Assembly (NCBI RefSeq): GCF_001424875.1
Contig: NZ_LMCT01000021.1
Coordinates: 1-61,987, forward strand
DNA from: Kitasatospora sp. Root107
GTDB lineage: Bacteria > Actinomycetota > Actinomycetes > Streptomycetales > Streptomycetaceae
Reading direction: 5' to 3'
DNA: 61,987 nt
The notes under the pieces are model-generated. The model saw only the letters and a program-made list of their open reading frames with translations, ran no database searches and was not told where the DNA came from. The number at the start of each line of letters is the position of its first letter. The stretch's first letter is position 1. Below, piece after piece: positions 32,502-41,112 of this stretch. The position numbers and the translations under genes were made by a program.

Positions 32502-32587
32502 GCACGGTGACGGGCCATCAGAAAAACCCGCGGCCCGGCCGGAGCGGAGAGCACACCACCGGGCCACGAGGGAGCCGCCCGGCGACG
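32502..32587 (+). repeat. Dispersed repeat, copy 2
   Basis: Begins GCACGGTGACGGGCCATCAG and contains GCACACCACCGGGCCACG and CCCGGCGACG. It aligns with 29139-29232 in the same orientation. The next frame's apparent start (GTG 32507) lies inside it. Confidence 0.6.
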
Positions 32588-32842
32588 AGCAGGCAGCAGG
32601 CCCGGACGGGTCGGACAGCCGTCATCCACCTCCCACGACACTGGTGGCGCTGGTGGCCCCAGCCGCCCCCGCGGCCCGACGAGGACTCCTCCGTCGACGG
32701 CCCGCTACCCGAGCCTTGGGTGCCCGCCCACCACCTGGGCGTCCTGGACTCGCTGGCCGCACTGTTCGCCGCCATCGCCGATCCCCGGGCCGCCGAGGGC
32801 ACGGCAGCGGTGCTCGCGGAGACGCGAGCAGGCATCGGCTGA
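32507..32842 (+). CDS. Possible small protein or gene fragment
   Basis: The frame reads low-complexity for 40 residues (inside the dispersed repeat) and then HLPRHWWRWWPQPPPRPDED and LGVLDSLAALFAAIADPRAA, ending at 32842. The last 45 residues look like a genuine helical protein end. The real start is unclear, and part of the N-terminus is repeat sequence. Family is unknown. Confidence 0.35.
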   Translation: MTGHQKNPRPGRSGEHTTGPRGSRPATSRQQARTGRTAVIHLPRHWWRWWPQPPPRPDEDSSVDGPLPEPWVPAHHLGVLDSLAALFAAIADPRAAEGTAAVLAETRAGIG

Positions 32843-33355
32843 CACGAAGCCGGCCGATCCCGCCGCGTGAGAGCGCGTCAGCCCGGTCGAACGCCTCGTC
32901 CGGCCGGGCCCGCAGGACGACGGAGCGGGTGGTGTCATCGGCCTGCACCTGGACCGGCTCTCGAGACGAACCGGTCGCCGTCCCGGACAGGGTGATGGTC
33001 CGCCTGGACACCGGGGGTACGCCCTGGTGACCGGCGCCTTCGCCGCCCCGTGCGCTCGACCGATCCCTCGGCACAGTGGTGATCGCTGATGTCGGCCCTC
33101 TGTCCGGCACTGACGCGGAGCAGGGCTGCTGTCTCTCGTGACCGCTCCGCACCGGCCGCGCCTGTTCGCCGCGGTGTCCTGAGCGTCCGGTCCGCGTTCC
33201 TTGAACCCGAGAACTGACTCGCGCCAGGAACGTTGGTGACGGGTCGTCAAGGTCCGTTACCGACCTGGGTCACCGCACGCATCAGCCGTCGCCGGTTGTC
33301 GCCACCTTCCACGCGGCCCCACCCGGGACGGCGGCCTGCCCGGGGTGTTCTCCGG
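32843..33355. other. Gap of about 510 bp without a supported gene
   Basis: Downstream of the SDR gene. A TGACGGGTCGTCA palindrome is at 33237-33249. Otherwise nothing that I can assign. Confidence 0.4.
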
Positions 33356-34336
33356 TCAGGGCCGGGGCGGGACGAGCAGGCGGCGGCCGGCGCTTGCGCC
33401 GCCGTCGACGAAGACGCTGGCCCCGGTCATGTAGGCGAAGTCGTCCGCCGCCAGGCCCAGGACCGCTTGGGCGATGTCCTCGGGCGAGGCGATGCGGTGC
33501 AGCCCGTCGATGTTCTGCTCGCCCAGCCAGGCCCTCGCGGTGGCCCAGGTCGCGTCGTCCATACCCGGCGGCCGTACCAGCGCGGTGTCCGTGGTGCCCG
33601 GCATGATGGCGTTGACCCGGATGCCGTCCCGGCCGTAGTCGAGCGCGGCGGCCTGCACCAGGCCCTGGACCGCGCGCTTGGCGGCCGAGTAGGCGGCGCC
33701 CTGCGGCCGGGCCACCTCGACGGCGGAGGACGAGGTCACGATCACCACCCCGCCACCGCGGGCGATCAGGTGGGGGATCTGGTACTTCATCGACAGGAAC
33801 ACGCCCCGCGCGTTGGTGGCCATCACGTCGTCGAAGGTGTCGGTGCCCAGTTCGTGCAGCCGGGCGGTGCGGCTGATGCCCGCGTTGTTGAAGGCGATGT
33901 CCAGGCCGCCGAAGGAGTTGACGGTCTGTTCGACGAAGTTCTCCACGTCCTTCTCGACCCGGACGTCGGCCCGGATGTAGCGGGCGCTGCCGCCGGCCAG
34001 GCGGATCTCGCGCTCCACCTGGGCCCCGAGCTCGGCCCGCCGCCCGCAGAAGCCGACCGCGGCGCCCTGGGCGGCGAAGGCCAGTGCGGTGGCGCGGCCG
34101 ATTCCCGAGGTGGCCCCGGTGACGGCCACCACCTTCCCGGCGAAACGGCCTCGCGGCGCGGGACGCGCCGGGGAGGCGGCGGCGGCCGGTGCGGCGGCCA
34201 GGCCTGCCATGCCGAGCAGGCCGGCCGCGCCGGCGAGCACGGCGCGGCGCCCGGGGCCGCCCGGGGACTGTGCCGACGAGGCGTCAGAAGGCCGGCTGGG
34301 GCTGCCGTTGGGCTGTGTGTGCTGGTGGTTGGTCAT
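33356..34336 (-). CDS. Tat-exported short-chain dehydrogenase/reductase
   Basis: 326 aa from ATG 34336. An unusual N-terminal extension ends in a twin-arginine motif GRRAVLAGAAGLLGMAGL (R30, R31) and an AAAA cleavage region, so the enzyme is probably exported folded with its cofactor. The SDR core follows: TGATSGIG (73-80), NNAG (150-153), S202-S204 and YSAAK (Y216, K220). These are the NAD(P) binding and catalytic residues of classical SDRs. Export of an SDR by the Tat system is uncommon. It is divergent from a two-component system, which may control it. The substrate is unknown. Confidence 0.8.
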   Translation of the reverse strand: MTNHQHTQPNGSPSRPSDASSAQSPGGPGRRAVLAGAAGLLGMAGLAAAPAAAASPARPAPRGRFAGKVVAVTGATSGIGRATALAFAAQGAAVGFCGRRAELGAQVEREIRLAGGSARYIRADVRVEKDVENFVEQTVNSFGGLDIAFNNAGISRTARLHELGTDTFDDVMATNARGVFLSMKYQIPHLIARGGGVVIVTSSSAVEVARPQGAAYSAAKRAVQGLVQAAALDYGRDGIRVNAIMPGTTDTALVRPPGMDDATWATARAWLGEQNIDGLHRIASPEDIAQAVLGLAADDFAYMTGASVFVDGGASAGRRLLVPPRP

Positions 34337-34465
34337 GCCTCGAAGCCTGGCGGACGGCCGCTGCCCGCCGGATCACTCTGCCGGGCGGGGGTTTCGACCG
34401 ATCGGTCGCGGCGCTCTCCTCCTCGGGTAGGAGGCCGCGTCGTCGGCCTCGGCTACTGTCGGGAC

Positions 34466-35710
34466 GTGGACTTCGAGATCACCGGGCCCGAGCGCCGCCG
34501 CACGCTGCTCGCCCGTAGTGCTCTGGTGGTCTGCGCGGTGGGCTGGTTGTGGCTCGGGCGGCCGGGGCCGGCACCGTCCGCTGCCGACTGGGCCTGCGCC
34601 CTGGCCGGCCTGGCCCTGGGCTTCGCCGCCACCGCCCGCCCGTTCGCCGTGCTGGCCGGCCAGTCGGTTCTCCTGCTGGCGGCGGAACGCTTCGGCGCGA
34701 CCACCCCGGTCTGCGCGAAGGTCCTGGTCGCGGTCGCGCTGCTGGAGTTGGCCGCCCGCCGTCGCGGCCGGGCGGTCGCCGCCGGGGTCCTGACGGTGCT
34801 GGCCGTCTACACCGTGATCGCGGCGCAGCGGCCGGCCGCGGATGCGGCGGGCATGGCCTACCGGACCGCCGTGGTGGTGCTGGTGCCGCTGCTGCTGGGC
34901 GCCTACCTGCATGCCGTGCGGCGGCTCGTGCACGAGTCCCGCGAGCGTGCCGCCGAGGCGGAGCTGCGCCGCCGGCTCGCCGGGCAGGCGGTCCGCGCCG
35001 CCGAGCGCACCGCGATCTCGCGGGAGGTGCACGACCTGGTGGCGCATCACATCGCCGCGATCGTGCTGCGGGTGGGGGTGGCGCGGCATGTGGCTCCCGC
35101 CGGGGCCGGCCCGGTCGCCGAGGTACTGGAGGACGTGCACGAGAGCGCGCTGCGTGCCATGGACGACCTCAAGCGGCTGGTGGGGATGCTCCGGGACCCG
35201 CAGGCCGGCGCCGCGGCGGAGGTCTGGCCGCTGGGCCCGGAGGAACTCCTCCCGGCGCTGCGGGCGCTCGTGCGCGACAGCGTGGCGGCGGGGCTCCTGG
35301 TCGAGGCCGAGCTCGATCCGGAGCTGGGCGGGCTGGACCCGCTGCAGGCGCTCGCCGTCCTGCGCGTCGTGCAGGAGGGCCTGACCAATGTCGCCAAACA
35401 CGCCGGGCCGGGCGCCTGGGTCCGGATCGGGGTGCGGCGGCCGGCGTCGGGGCAGACGGTCGTGGAGCTGGTCGACGGCGGCGGACCCCGGACCGCCGCA
35501 CGTACGGGCGGGCTGCAGGCGGGCCCCGGTCACGGTCTGGTGGGCCTGCGCGAACGGATGGTCCTGGCCGGCGGTGTCCTGAGCGCCGGGCCCGCGCCCG
35601 GCGGCGGTTGGTGCCTGACGGCCACCCTGCCGCTGCCGCCGCCCCGGCCGGCGGGCGTACGCGCCGTCGCGGCGGCGGCCGGCAGCGGGCGGTCGGAGCG
35701 GCACCGGTGA
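34466..35710 (+). CDS. NarL-type sensor histidine kinase
   Basis: 414 aa from GTG 34466, the first start in the kinase-like frame. There is no ribosome binding site; a TACTGT (-10-like) ends 8 bp before the GTG, fitting a leaderless transcript. Four or five transmembrane segments fill residues 15-145, with no large extracytoplasmic domain. The HisKA_3 box is EVHDLVAHHIAAIVLRVG with phospho-acceptor H189, and the HATPase region shows LRVVQEGLTNVAKHAGPG and GHGLVGLRERM. It overlaps the response regulator start by 4 nt. The signal is probably sensed in the membrane. Confidence 0.85.
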   Translation: MDFEITGPERRRTLLARSALVVCAVGWLWLGRPGPAPSAADWACALAGLALGFAATARPFAVLAGQSVLLLAAERFGATTPVCAKVLVAVALLELAARRRGRAVAAGVLTVLAVYTVIAAQRPAADAAGMAYRTAVVVLVPLLLGAYLHAVRRLVHESRERAAEAELRRRLAGQAVRAAERTAISREVHDLVAHHIAAIVLRVGVARHVAPAGAGPVAEVLEDVHESALRAMDDLKRLVGMLRDPQAGAAAEVWPLGPEELLPALRALVRDSVAAGLLVEAELDPELGGLDPLQALAVLRVVQEGLTNVAKHAGPGAWVRIGVRRPASGQTVVELVDGGGPRTAARTGGLQAGPGHGLVGLRERMVLAGGVLSAGPAPGGGWCLTATLPLPPPRPAGVRAVAAAAGSGRSERHR

Positions 35711-36366
35711 TCCGGGTGCTGCTGGTCGACGACCAGCGCCTGGTCCGGGCCGGGCTGCGGATGCTGTGCGGATCCGCCGCGGACCTGGAGGTGGTGGCCG
35801 AGGCCGGTCACGGTGAGGACGCCGTACGTTTCGCTGCCGAACTGCGCCCGGACGTCGTCCTGATGGACCTGCGGATGCCCGGTGTGGACGGCGCCACCGC
35901 GACCCGCCGCATCCTTCAGGAGCGGCCGGACACCCGCGTCGTGGTGCTCACCACTTTCGACGACGACGATCACCTCTACCCCGCCCTGTCCGCGGGTGCC
36001 TGCGGCTTTCTCGCCAAGGACGTCACGCCCGACGAACTGCTCGACGGGATCCGCCGCGCCGCTGCGGGCGGCCACCCGTTCAGCCCGGACGTCCTGCGGC
36101 GGGTCGTCGTCCGGGCGTCGCGCTCCGCCTCCGGGTCCGGGCCCGTTCCCGGCGCGGACCTCGGCGCGGGCGTGTCCGGACGCGAACGCGAGATTCTCGG
36201 CCTGCTCGCCCAGGGGCTGTCCAACGCCGAGATCGCCACCCGCCTGCGTCTCGGCGCCACCACCGTCAAGGCCCACATCTCGGCCCTGATGGACCGGACC
36301 GGCTCCCCCAACCGCGTCCGCCTCGCCGTCCTGGCAGCCCAGAGCGGCCTGCTGCCCGGCGGGTGA
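35707..36366 (+). CDS. NarL/LuxR-family response regulator
   Basis: 219 aa from GTG 35707, overlapping the kinase stop (GTGA). A receiver domain (VLLVDDQRLVRAGLRML; phospho-acceptor D54 in VVLMDLRMPG; TTFDDDDHLY) is joined to a C-terminal LuxR helix-turn-helix (SGREREILGLLAQGLSNAEI and RLRLGATTVKAHISALMDRT). All receiver acidic and switch residues are present. The pair is divergent from the Tat-exported SDR gene, a probable target. Confidence 0.9.
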   Translation: MIRVLLVDDQRLVRAGLRMLCGSAADLEVVAEAGHGEDAVRFAAELRPDVVLMDLRMPGVDGATATRRILQERPDTRVVVLTTFDDDDHLYPALSAGACGFLAKDVTPDELLDGIRRAAAGGHPFSPDVLRRVVVRASRSASGSGPVPGADLGAGVSGREREILGLLAQGLSNAEIATRLRLGATTVKAHISALMDRTGSPNRVRLAVLAAQSGLLPGG

Positions 36367-36412
36367 GGGCGGGCCCGGGAGGCGGCCAGGGCGGGGCTCG
36401 GCCGGGCTCGGG

Positions 36413-36892
36413 TCAGGCGTTGGCGAGGCTGATCTGGTCGTTGAAGACCACCCAGTGCTGGCCCGGGTCCTTGGGGTCGCACGGCTTGGTCGAGATGTCC
36501 GGGGTGCCCCACGCGTTGGCGAGGCAGTACGCCGGCGCGAAGGTGAGGGAGATCTGCTGACCCGAGACGGTCCAGTACTGGCCCTGGTCCTTCGGGTTGC
36601 ACGGCTTGGTGGAGACGTCCTGGGCGTTCCACGTGTTGGCGAGGCAGTAGGCCCTCGCGTTGGTGAGGGAGATCTGCTGGCCGGACAGAGTCCAGTGCTG
36701 GCCCTGGTCCTTGGTGTCACAGGGCTTCGTGGAGTCCTTCGGGCTGTCCCAGGTGTTGGCGAGACAGTACAGGCCGGGAGTACGCAGGGACGGGGTGGCG
36801 GCCTCCGCGGCCCCGGCCCCCGTAGTGGGCAGGAAAGCGGCACTGAGGGCCAGTGCGGCGACGGCCGGCGTCTTGCGGAATGCGAGTGCCAT
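36413..36892 (-). CDS. Secreted protein with three lectin-like repeats
   Basis: 159 aa from ATG 36892, with GGATCC upstream as a weak ribosome binding site. A signal peptide (MALAFRKTPAVAALALSAAF, cleavage near AEA) is followed by three tandem units of about 39 residues, each with YCLAN(T/A)W, STKPCD/N and GQ(H/Y)W plus the QISL block. The GQxW positions and unit length resemble QxW repeats of ricin-type beta-trefoils, and each unit has two Cys for an intra-repeat disulfide. It is probably a secreted carbohydrate-binding protein. The gene converges on the response regulator end (46 bp). Confidence 0.7.
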   Translation of the reverse strand: MALAFRKTPAVAALALSAAFLPTTGAGAAEAATPSLRTPGLYCLANTWDSPKDSTKPCDTKDQGQHWTLSGQQISLTNARAYCLANTWNAQDVSTKPCNPKDQGQYWTVSGQQISLTFAPAYCLANAWGTPDISTKPCDPKDPGQHWVVFNDQISLANA

Positions 36893-37434
36893 GGGTGGAT
36901 CCGTCCTTGCTGCAGGCGTGCGATGCGCGCACGGCCTTGAGGTGCGTTCCCGGTACGTGAGCGGGCGCAAGGCCATTGGTAGCAGCGATGGTTGGTCAAC
37001 CAACAGTTCCGCCGGGCACGTTCATTCGAACGGGTAACCACAAGTGATGATCCGACCGGCAGCCCCCTGCCGGCAGGACAGCACGACAGCCACCCCCCGG
37101 AACCTGACTGCGCCGCACCGGCCACCGGCGGCGACCGGGCGCAGCGGACCGGGGGCGAGGGACGAGGCGGGGCAGGCGGCGGCCTCGGGCGAGCGGACGG
37201 ACCGCGCCTCCGCCTGCGGGCCCTTGGTGCCGTGCGTGATCGCATCGGCTGCCTTGGTGGCTGCTCTGAGCTGCGCGGATGCCACTGCTGGGCCGGGGTT
37301 GGGCTTCTGGCGACAGATCCGCCCGGTGATTCTGAAGGCTTGCGCCGAGCCGACCGGTATCTCCTTGGACCCGCCCTCTTCCGAACGATTGACTGGGGCG
37401 CGGCATCACACCAGCCCACCCCCGGAGGAGACCA
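36893..37434. other. Gap of about 540 bp without a supported gene
   Basis: Upstream of the lectin gene and of the L7/L12-like gene. It contains AT-richer promoter-like patches near 36985-37045 but no gene with a start and coding bias that I trust. Confidence 0.35.
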
Positions 37435-37827
37435 GTGGAGGACCCGCAGTTCACCGTCCTGCTGACCGACGCCACGCCACGCGGGCCGGCGGCCCTTCGA
37501 GCAGTCCGTGCGGTCACCAACCTCAGCCTGTGGCACAGCAGGCAGCTCCTGGACAGCGCACCCGCAACCGCACGCGAGGACATCCCCTTCGACACCGCCA
37601 TCGCCGCGGCCCGACAGCTCCGCCAGGCCGGCGTACCCGCCGCCGTCCAGTGCGGCTGGTGCCGACGCACTCTCCCCGACGACGGCACCTTGGTGGACCC
37701 CGGCCCCTGCACCTCCCGGTACTGGCCCACCGCCCACTGCCAAGCCAATACCCTCACCACCTGCGACTGCCACTGGTGCACCACCCTCGGCCCCTACCCC
37801 GGCCACACCACCCACCCGGACGCCTGA
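37435..37827 (+). CDS. Ribosomal L7/L12 C-terminal-like domain fused to a zinc-finger tail
   Basis: 130 aa from GTG 37435, with GGAGGAG about 5 nt upstream. Residues 5-70 (FTVLLTDATPRGPAALRAVR, then AVTNLSLWHSRQLLDSAP) match the C-terminal domain of L7/L12 (VREVTGLGLKEAKDLVDSAP in ribosomes). The remaining 55 residues are Cys-rich: CGWC, then CTS, HCQANT, CDCHWC, enough for two zinc sites. Such stand-alone L7/L12-like proteins are known in Streptomyces; an interaction with translation GTPases or another partner is inference. It has a full-length, intact frame. Confidence 0.7.
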   Translation: MEDPQFTVLLTDATPRGPAALRAVRAVTNLSLWHSRQLLDSAPATAREDIPFDTAIAAARQLRQAGVPAAVQCGWCRRTLPDDGTLVDPGPCTSRYWPTAHCQANTLTTCDCHWCTTLGPYPGHTTHPDA

Positions 37828-37938
37828 GACCAGAGCGGCCAGGCCGGCGTCGGGGCGCAGCACGGCGGCCAGGCGGCAGGCGGACCGGCAGGGCATCCCG
37901 CAGTGATTCCGGCGGCAATCGAACCGGCGGCCGGAGCG

Positions 37939-38296
37939 TCAGTACTTTTCGGTCTGCACCCCGTGCTTCCAGAAGGTGAAGGTCCAGGTGTCATCCGGTG
38001 GGGCGGGCGAGGGCCACCATGCCCTCGGCGTCCGAGATCTCGCCCTGGTAGAAGCTGTAGCTGTCGAAATCGGCCATGAGGGTCTTGGCCGGTGCGGTCT
38101 CGGCGCAGGGGGGGCTCTCCACCTGCTTCAAGTACCCCTTCAGGTAGACCAGGTAGCCCTTCTTGCCGAAGCTGGTCCGCTGCAGCCGGTGGGCGTCGAC
38201 CAGGTTGATCACCTGCCTCGCCCCGGGATCGGCCTCCTCGATGTCCTCGGCATCCCCACGCCCGGCGTCGGCGCCGATGTCGACCTTGACCGCCAT
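37939..38296 (-). pseudogene. Small unknown protein with a C-terminal frameshift
   Basis: ATG 38296 opens MAVKVDIGADAGRGDAEDIE, then NLVDAHRLQRTSFGKKGYLV and DSYSFYQGEISDAEGMVALA, stopping at 37991 after 101 residues. In the next frame the sequence continues DDTWTFTFWKHGVQTEKY and stops at 37939, a natural-looking end for the same protein. So the last 18 residues appear cut off by a frameshift near 37993. Function is unknown. It is divergent from the next gene with 54 bp between. Confidence 0.5.
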
Positions 38297-38350
38297 GCAT
38301 CGGCCGGCCGCGGCCGAGTGCGAACGGCAGCGGACCGCGAGAATGGACCC

Positions 38351-38665
38351 GTGTCTGCCGTGCCCATCGAACCTCGTCCCCTGAACGACTCCGAGCGAGC
38401 CGTGCTGGAACACCTCCTGGAAGCGGACTTCGCCGGCGCCCCGGCGCTGCGCGGCCAACTGGACCGCACCGAGGTGGTGGCCACCTGGGGAACCGGGTCG
38501 GTGAGCGTCCTGCCGGCCGGCGCAGGCGTCTACGACCGCTGCGGCGAGTACATCGGCGAACTACTGCTCTGGGCCGAGGGCGGCACGACCCTGTCGGCCC
38601 TGGAGTACGCCTGGGTCACCGCCGAGATGCCGACCTCCCTGCCGTCCGTCGACCAGCTCCAGTGA
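38351..38665 (+). CDS. Conserved actinobacterial hypothetical protein
   Basis: 104 aa from GTG 38351 (VSAVPIEPRPLNDSERAVLE). The core HLLEADFAGAPALRGQLDRT, VVATWGTGSVSVLPAG, GEYIGELLLWAEGGTTLSAL and EYAWVTAEMPTSLPS recalls a family common in Streptomyces genomes with no assigned role. Compared with such homologues, the central loop looks shorter. It is divergent from the frameshifted small gene. Confidence 0.65.
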   Translation: MSAVPIEPRPLNDSERAVLEHLLEADFAGAPALRGQLDRTEVVATWGTGSVSVLPAGAGVYDRCGEYIGELLLWAEGGTTLSALEYAWVTAEMPTSLPSVDQLQ

Positions 38666-38868
38666 ACAGCTGACGGCTGCTCAGAAGCGGGACGCTGCGC
38701 AGCGGGCGGGGTGCTGGGTCGGGCCGGGGCCCGACTGGGGGTGTCGGGGCGGCCGCCGCCCGGTGTGTCGTGGTCGGTGGTCGGGGTGGGCGTGTCCGGG
38801 GCCCTGCCGCGTGCTCGGCCCGGCCCCGCTCCGCGGTGGGTGACTCGTGTCGGCTACTGTCTGCTGTC

Positions 38869-39258
38869 ATGCACAAGATCATGCAGGTTGCGGTGGCGAT
38901 TGCTGTCGTCGGTTCATCGGCCCTGGTGGCGGGGTGCTCTTCCGCCGGGTCCGGGACTGCCGGGCCTGCGCCGTCGATGCCCGCATCGGCATCGTCGTCA
39001 CCGTCCGTGGCGGACAAGCCGGTGGTAGCCGACTGGGCTCAGTCGGCCGGCGCCGGCGCCGGCGCTGTCCTGAATATCGTGCACCGGGGCGGCGAGCCGT
39101 CGGCTGAGACGTGCGCCACCCAGTGGAACGAACTGTCGCCGTCGAAGCAGGCGAGCCTGGACCGCGCCGGCTTCGACGCGGGCTGCTACGGCGCTGCCAA
39201 GCCCGACATCGTCACCTTCGGCCCCGACAGCACGCCGAGCCCCACCACGGCTCCCTGA
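38869..39258 (+). CDS. Small lipoprotein of unknown function
   Basis: 129 aa from ATG 38869. The signal MHKIMQVAVAIAVVGSSALV leads to lipobox VAGC with C23 lipidated, then a Ser/Pro-rich linker (to about 45) and a domain with CATQWNELSPSKQASLDRAG and FDAGCYGAA, including two Cys. There is no ribosome binding site; TACTGT lies 11 bp before the ATG, suggesting a leaderless mRNA. Function unknown. Confidence 0.65.
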   Translation: MHKIMQVAVAIAVVGSSALVAGCSSAGSGTAGPAPSMPASASSSPSVADKPVVADWAQSAGAGAGAVLNIVHRGGEPSAETCATQWNELSPSKQASLDRAGFDAGCYGAAKPDIVTFGPDSTPSPTTAP

Positions 39259-39449
39259 CCACCGAGACGCGGCACACTGCTCGCGGCAGCAGGCGGACAG
39301 GGAGCCGTGGTGGGGCAGCGGCCTGACGGTCCGGCGGCCCCGGCCCTGAAACCGAAGCGCCCGCCGCTCGCCCGCCGGGGGACCTGGAGCCGGAGGGCAG
39401 CACTGCGCCCCGGGCGCCGGGCGGGACGGTTCGCGCGATGCCGATCCGA

Positions 39450-40220
39450 TCAGTGCCGCACGAACGCCAGATCCCCCGGCCGCACGTGCTCGCGCGGCCC
39501 CGCCGCCCGCAGGACCACGTCCAGCACCCGCGCCGGGTCGGCGGCGTACGCGTGCGAGAACCATGCCATGTTGGCTTCCACCACGGCCCAGCGGTGGCCC
39601 GGGCGGTAGGGGTCGAGCAGCTGTCCGACGTCGACGACAACGGCGCTCGGCATGGTGTGGCCGGCCGCGGCTACCAACCGGTCGGCGAACTCCGTGATCT
39701 CCGCTGCCGTTGCCCGGTCGGCGGGATCGGTTCCGAGCGGGCGCGGGTCGAGGCGGCCGAACACCGCGTACCGGCTCGCCGTGGCGATCCGGCCGTCCAG
39801 CAGGAACAGCCGGTACTCGGCCGCGAAGGTCACCACCTCGGACAACAGAACCGGTGTCGCCGGATCCAGTCCGGAGGGCAGCCGGGAACCGTCGGCGTGG
39901 ACATCCGGCGGGAAGGACTTGTCGCGGGGCGGCTTGACGAACGTCGGCCCCTGGAGCGCCCACGCGTCCGCGACAGTCGCCGCCCGGATCTGACGGCCGG
40001 TGAACTCCTGCGGCAGCTCGGCCAGCCAGCTGTCCACCGGCTCGAGCAGCGCGAACCCGAGCCGGTCCGCCAGCCTCGCACCCGCCAGGGGCCCGCCGTA
40101 CCAGCACGCAGGACCCGCCAGGTCGGGCTCGTCCGCCGCCCGCACTGCCATCCCACGGCCCGCCGCCTCGACGGCCAGCAGCTCCATCGTCGACGTCCGC
40201 CGCCCCGGCATCACCAGCAC
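39450..40220 (-). CDS. ATP-grasp (DUF4343-like) protein
   Basis: 256 aa from GTG 40220 with GGGAGGG about 6 nt upstream. MPGRRTSTMELLAVEAAGRG is an N-terminal domain; the ATP-grasp part has TFVKPPRDKSFPPDVH, LLSEVVTFAAEYRLFLLDGR and RWAVVEANMAWFSHAYAADP, giving the Lys, Glu and metal-binding Glu/Asn residues of DUF4343-type ATP-grasp enzymes. These ligate or phosphorylate unknown substrates. No peptide precursor or partner enzyme is adjacent, so its role is open. Confidence 0.75.
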   Translation of the reverse strand: MLVMPGRRTSTMELLAVEAAGRGMAVRAADEPDLAGPACWYGGPLAGARLADRLGFALLEPVDSWLAELPQEFTGRQIRAATVADAWALQGPTFVKPPRDKSFPPDVHADGSRLPSGLDPATPVLLSEVVTFAAEYRLFLLDGRIATASRYAVFGRLDPRPLGTDPADRATAAEITEFADRLVAAAGHTMPSAVVVDVGQLLDPYRPGHRWAVVEANMAWFSHAYAADPARVLDVVLRAAGPREHVRPGDLAFVRH

Positions 40221-40740
40221 CGCGTCCCTCCCCCGCTCCGCAAAACCGCCATGCTAGCCCCGCCGTCCCGGCAGCCGCACCCGGGTATCCGACGGCGCGG
40301 GCCACCGACGGCAGCAGGCCAGGGCACCGGCCGGACCAGGTGGGTGGCAAGGTGGCGGTCCGGCCGGCAGCGGGTGCGGAGCCGGGCCTACGGCACCGGC
40401 GCGGGCGGCGCGCCCGGAGGCGGAGGCGGGTGGGCTGACGGCCCGTGTCCTGTGACAGCCGGCCTCGGCCGACTGCCGGGTGACTTCGACCGCTGGGAAG
40501 GCGGCGGACCTGCCGGGTTCAGCGGCAGAGTAGTCGGGGAACTCGGCAACGGCCTGCTCGGTCACGGCAGTTGCAGGCCGGCGCCGGTCGGGTCACCACG
40601 TGCGGCGACGCCAGTCCCGTGCACCGACGAAACCGGCATCCCCATGAACGCGCAGGCCCGACCGGCAACAGCAGCTCAGAGTCTCGGCCGAGGGCCGGGC
40701 GCTTCCCGTCAGGCCTCGGTGCAGTGCCGGGAAGTCGCGG
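40221..40740. other. Gap of about 520 bp without a supported gene
   Basis: Between the ATP-grasp start and the next minus-strand gene. Only GC-driven frames are seen. Confidence 0.4.
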
Positions 40741-41112
40741 TCAGCGATGCCGGCCGGCGAGGAGCTCGTCCAGCGGGACCAGGGCGGCGTCGGCGCCGTC
40801 GGCGGTACGCCGCCACAGTTGGACGCCGTCGCCGGGGCGCAGCTGGTGGCTGTTCTCCCAGCCGGTGATGGTGAGTTCGGCCAGGCGTAGGGCGTTGGCG
40901 CGGTTGCGGCCCAGGGTGGGGCCGGCGGGGTCGGGGTGGGGCCGGCCGTGGCCGTCGTCGGCGTGGAGGTACCAGCGTTCGTAGGGGCTGTAGCGGCCCT
41001 GGTCGTCCGGTGGGCTGAGGTGCTTGGACAGGTGCCAGGTGCGGCCCTGGTGGACGGTCGTGGCGGTGCCGGCGGTGTGGCCGGTCCAGGTGAGCTGGGA
41101 CTTCCAGGGCAC
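40741..41112 (-). CDS. Hypothetical protein, 123 aa
   Basis: GTG 41112 with GGAGACC upstream is the best start. The protein reads VPWKSQLTWTGHTAGTATTV, SPYERWYLHADDGHGRP, LGRNRANALRLAELTITGWE and NSHQLRPGDGVQLWRRTADG. It is a small beta-rich protein without signal or membrane segments. The family is not known to me. It lies convergent with nothing and alone in the accessory region. Confidence 0.5.
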   Translation of the reverse strand: MPWKSQLTWTGHTAGTATTVHQGRTWHLSKHLSPPDDQGRYSPYERWYLHADDGHGRPHPDPAGPTLGRNRANALRLAELTITGWENSHQLRPGDGVQLWRRTADGADAALVPLDELLAGRHR

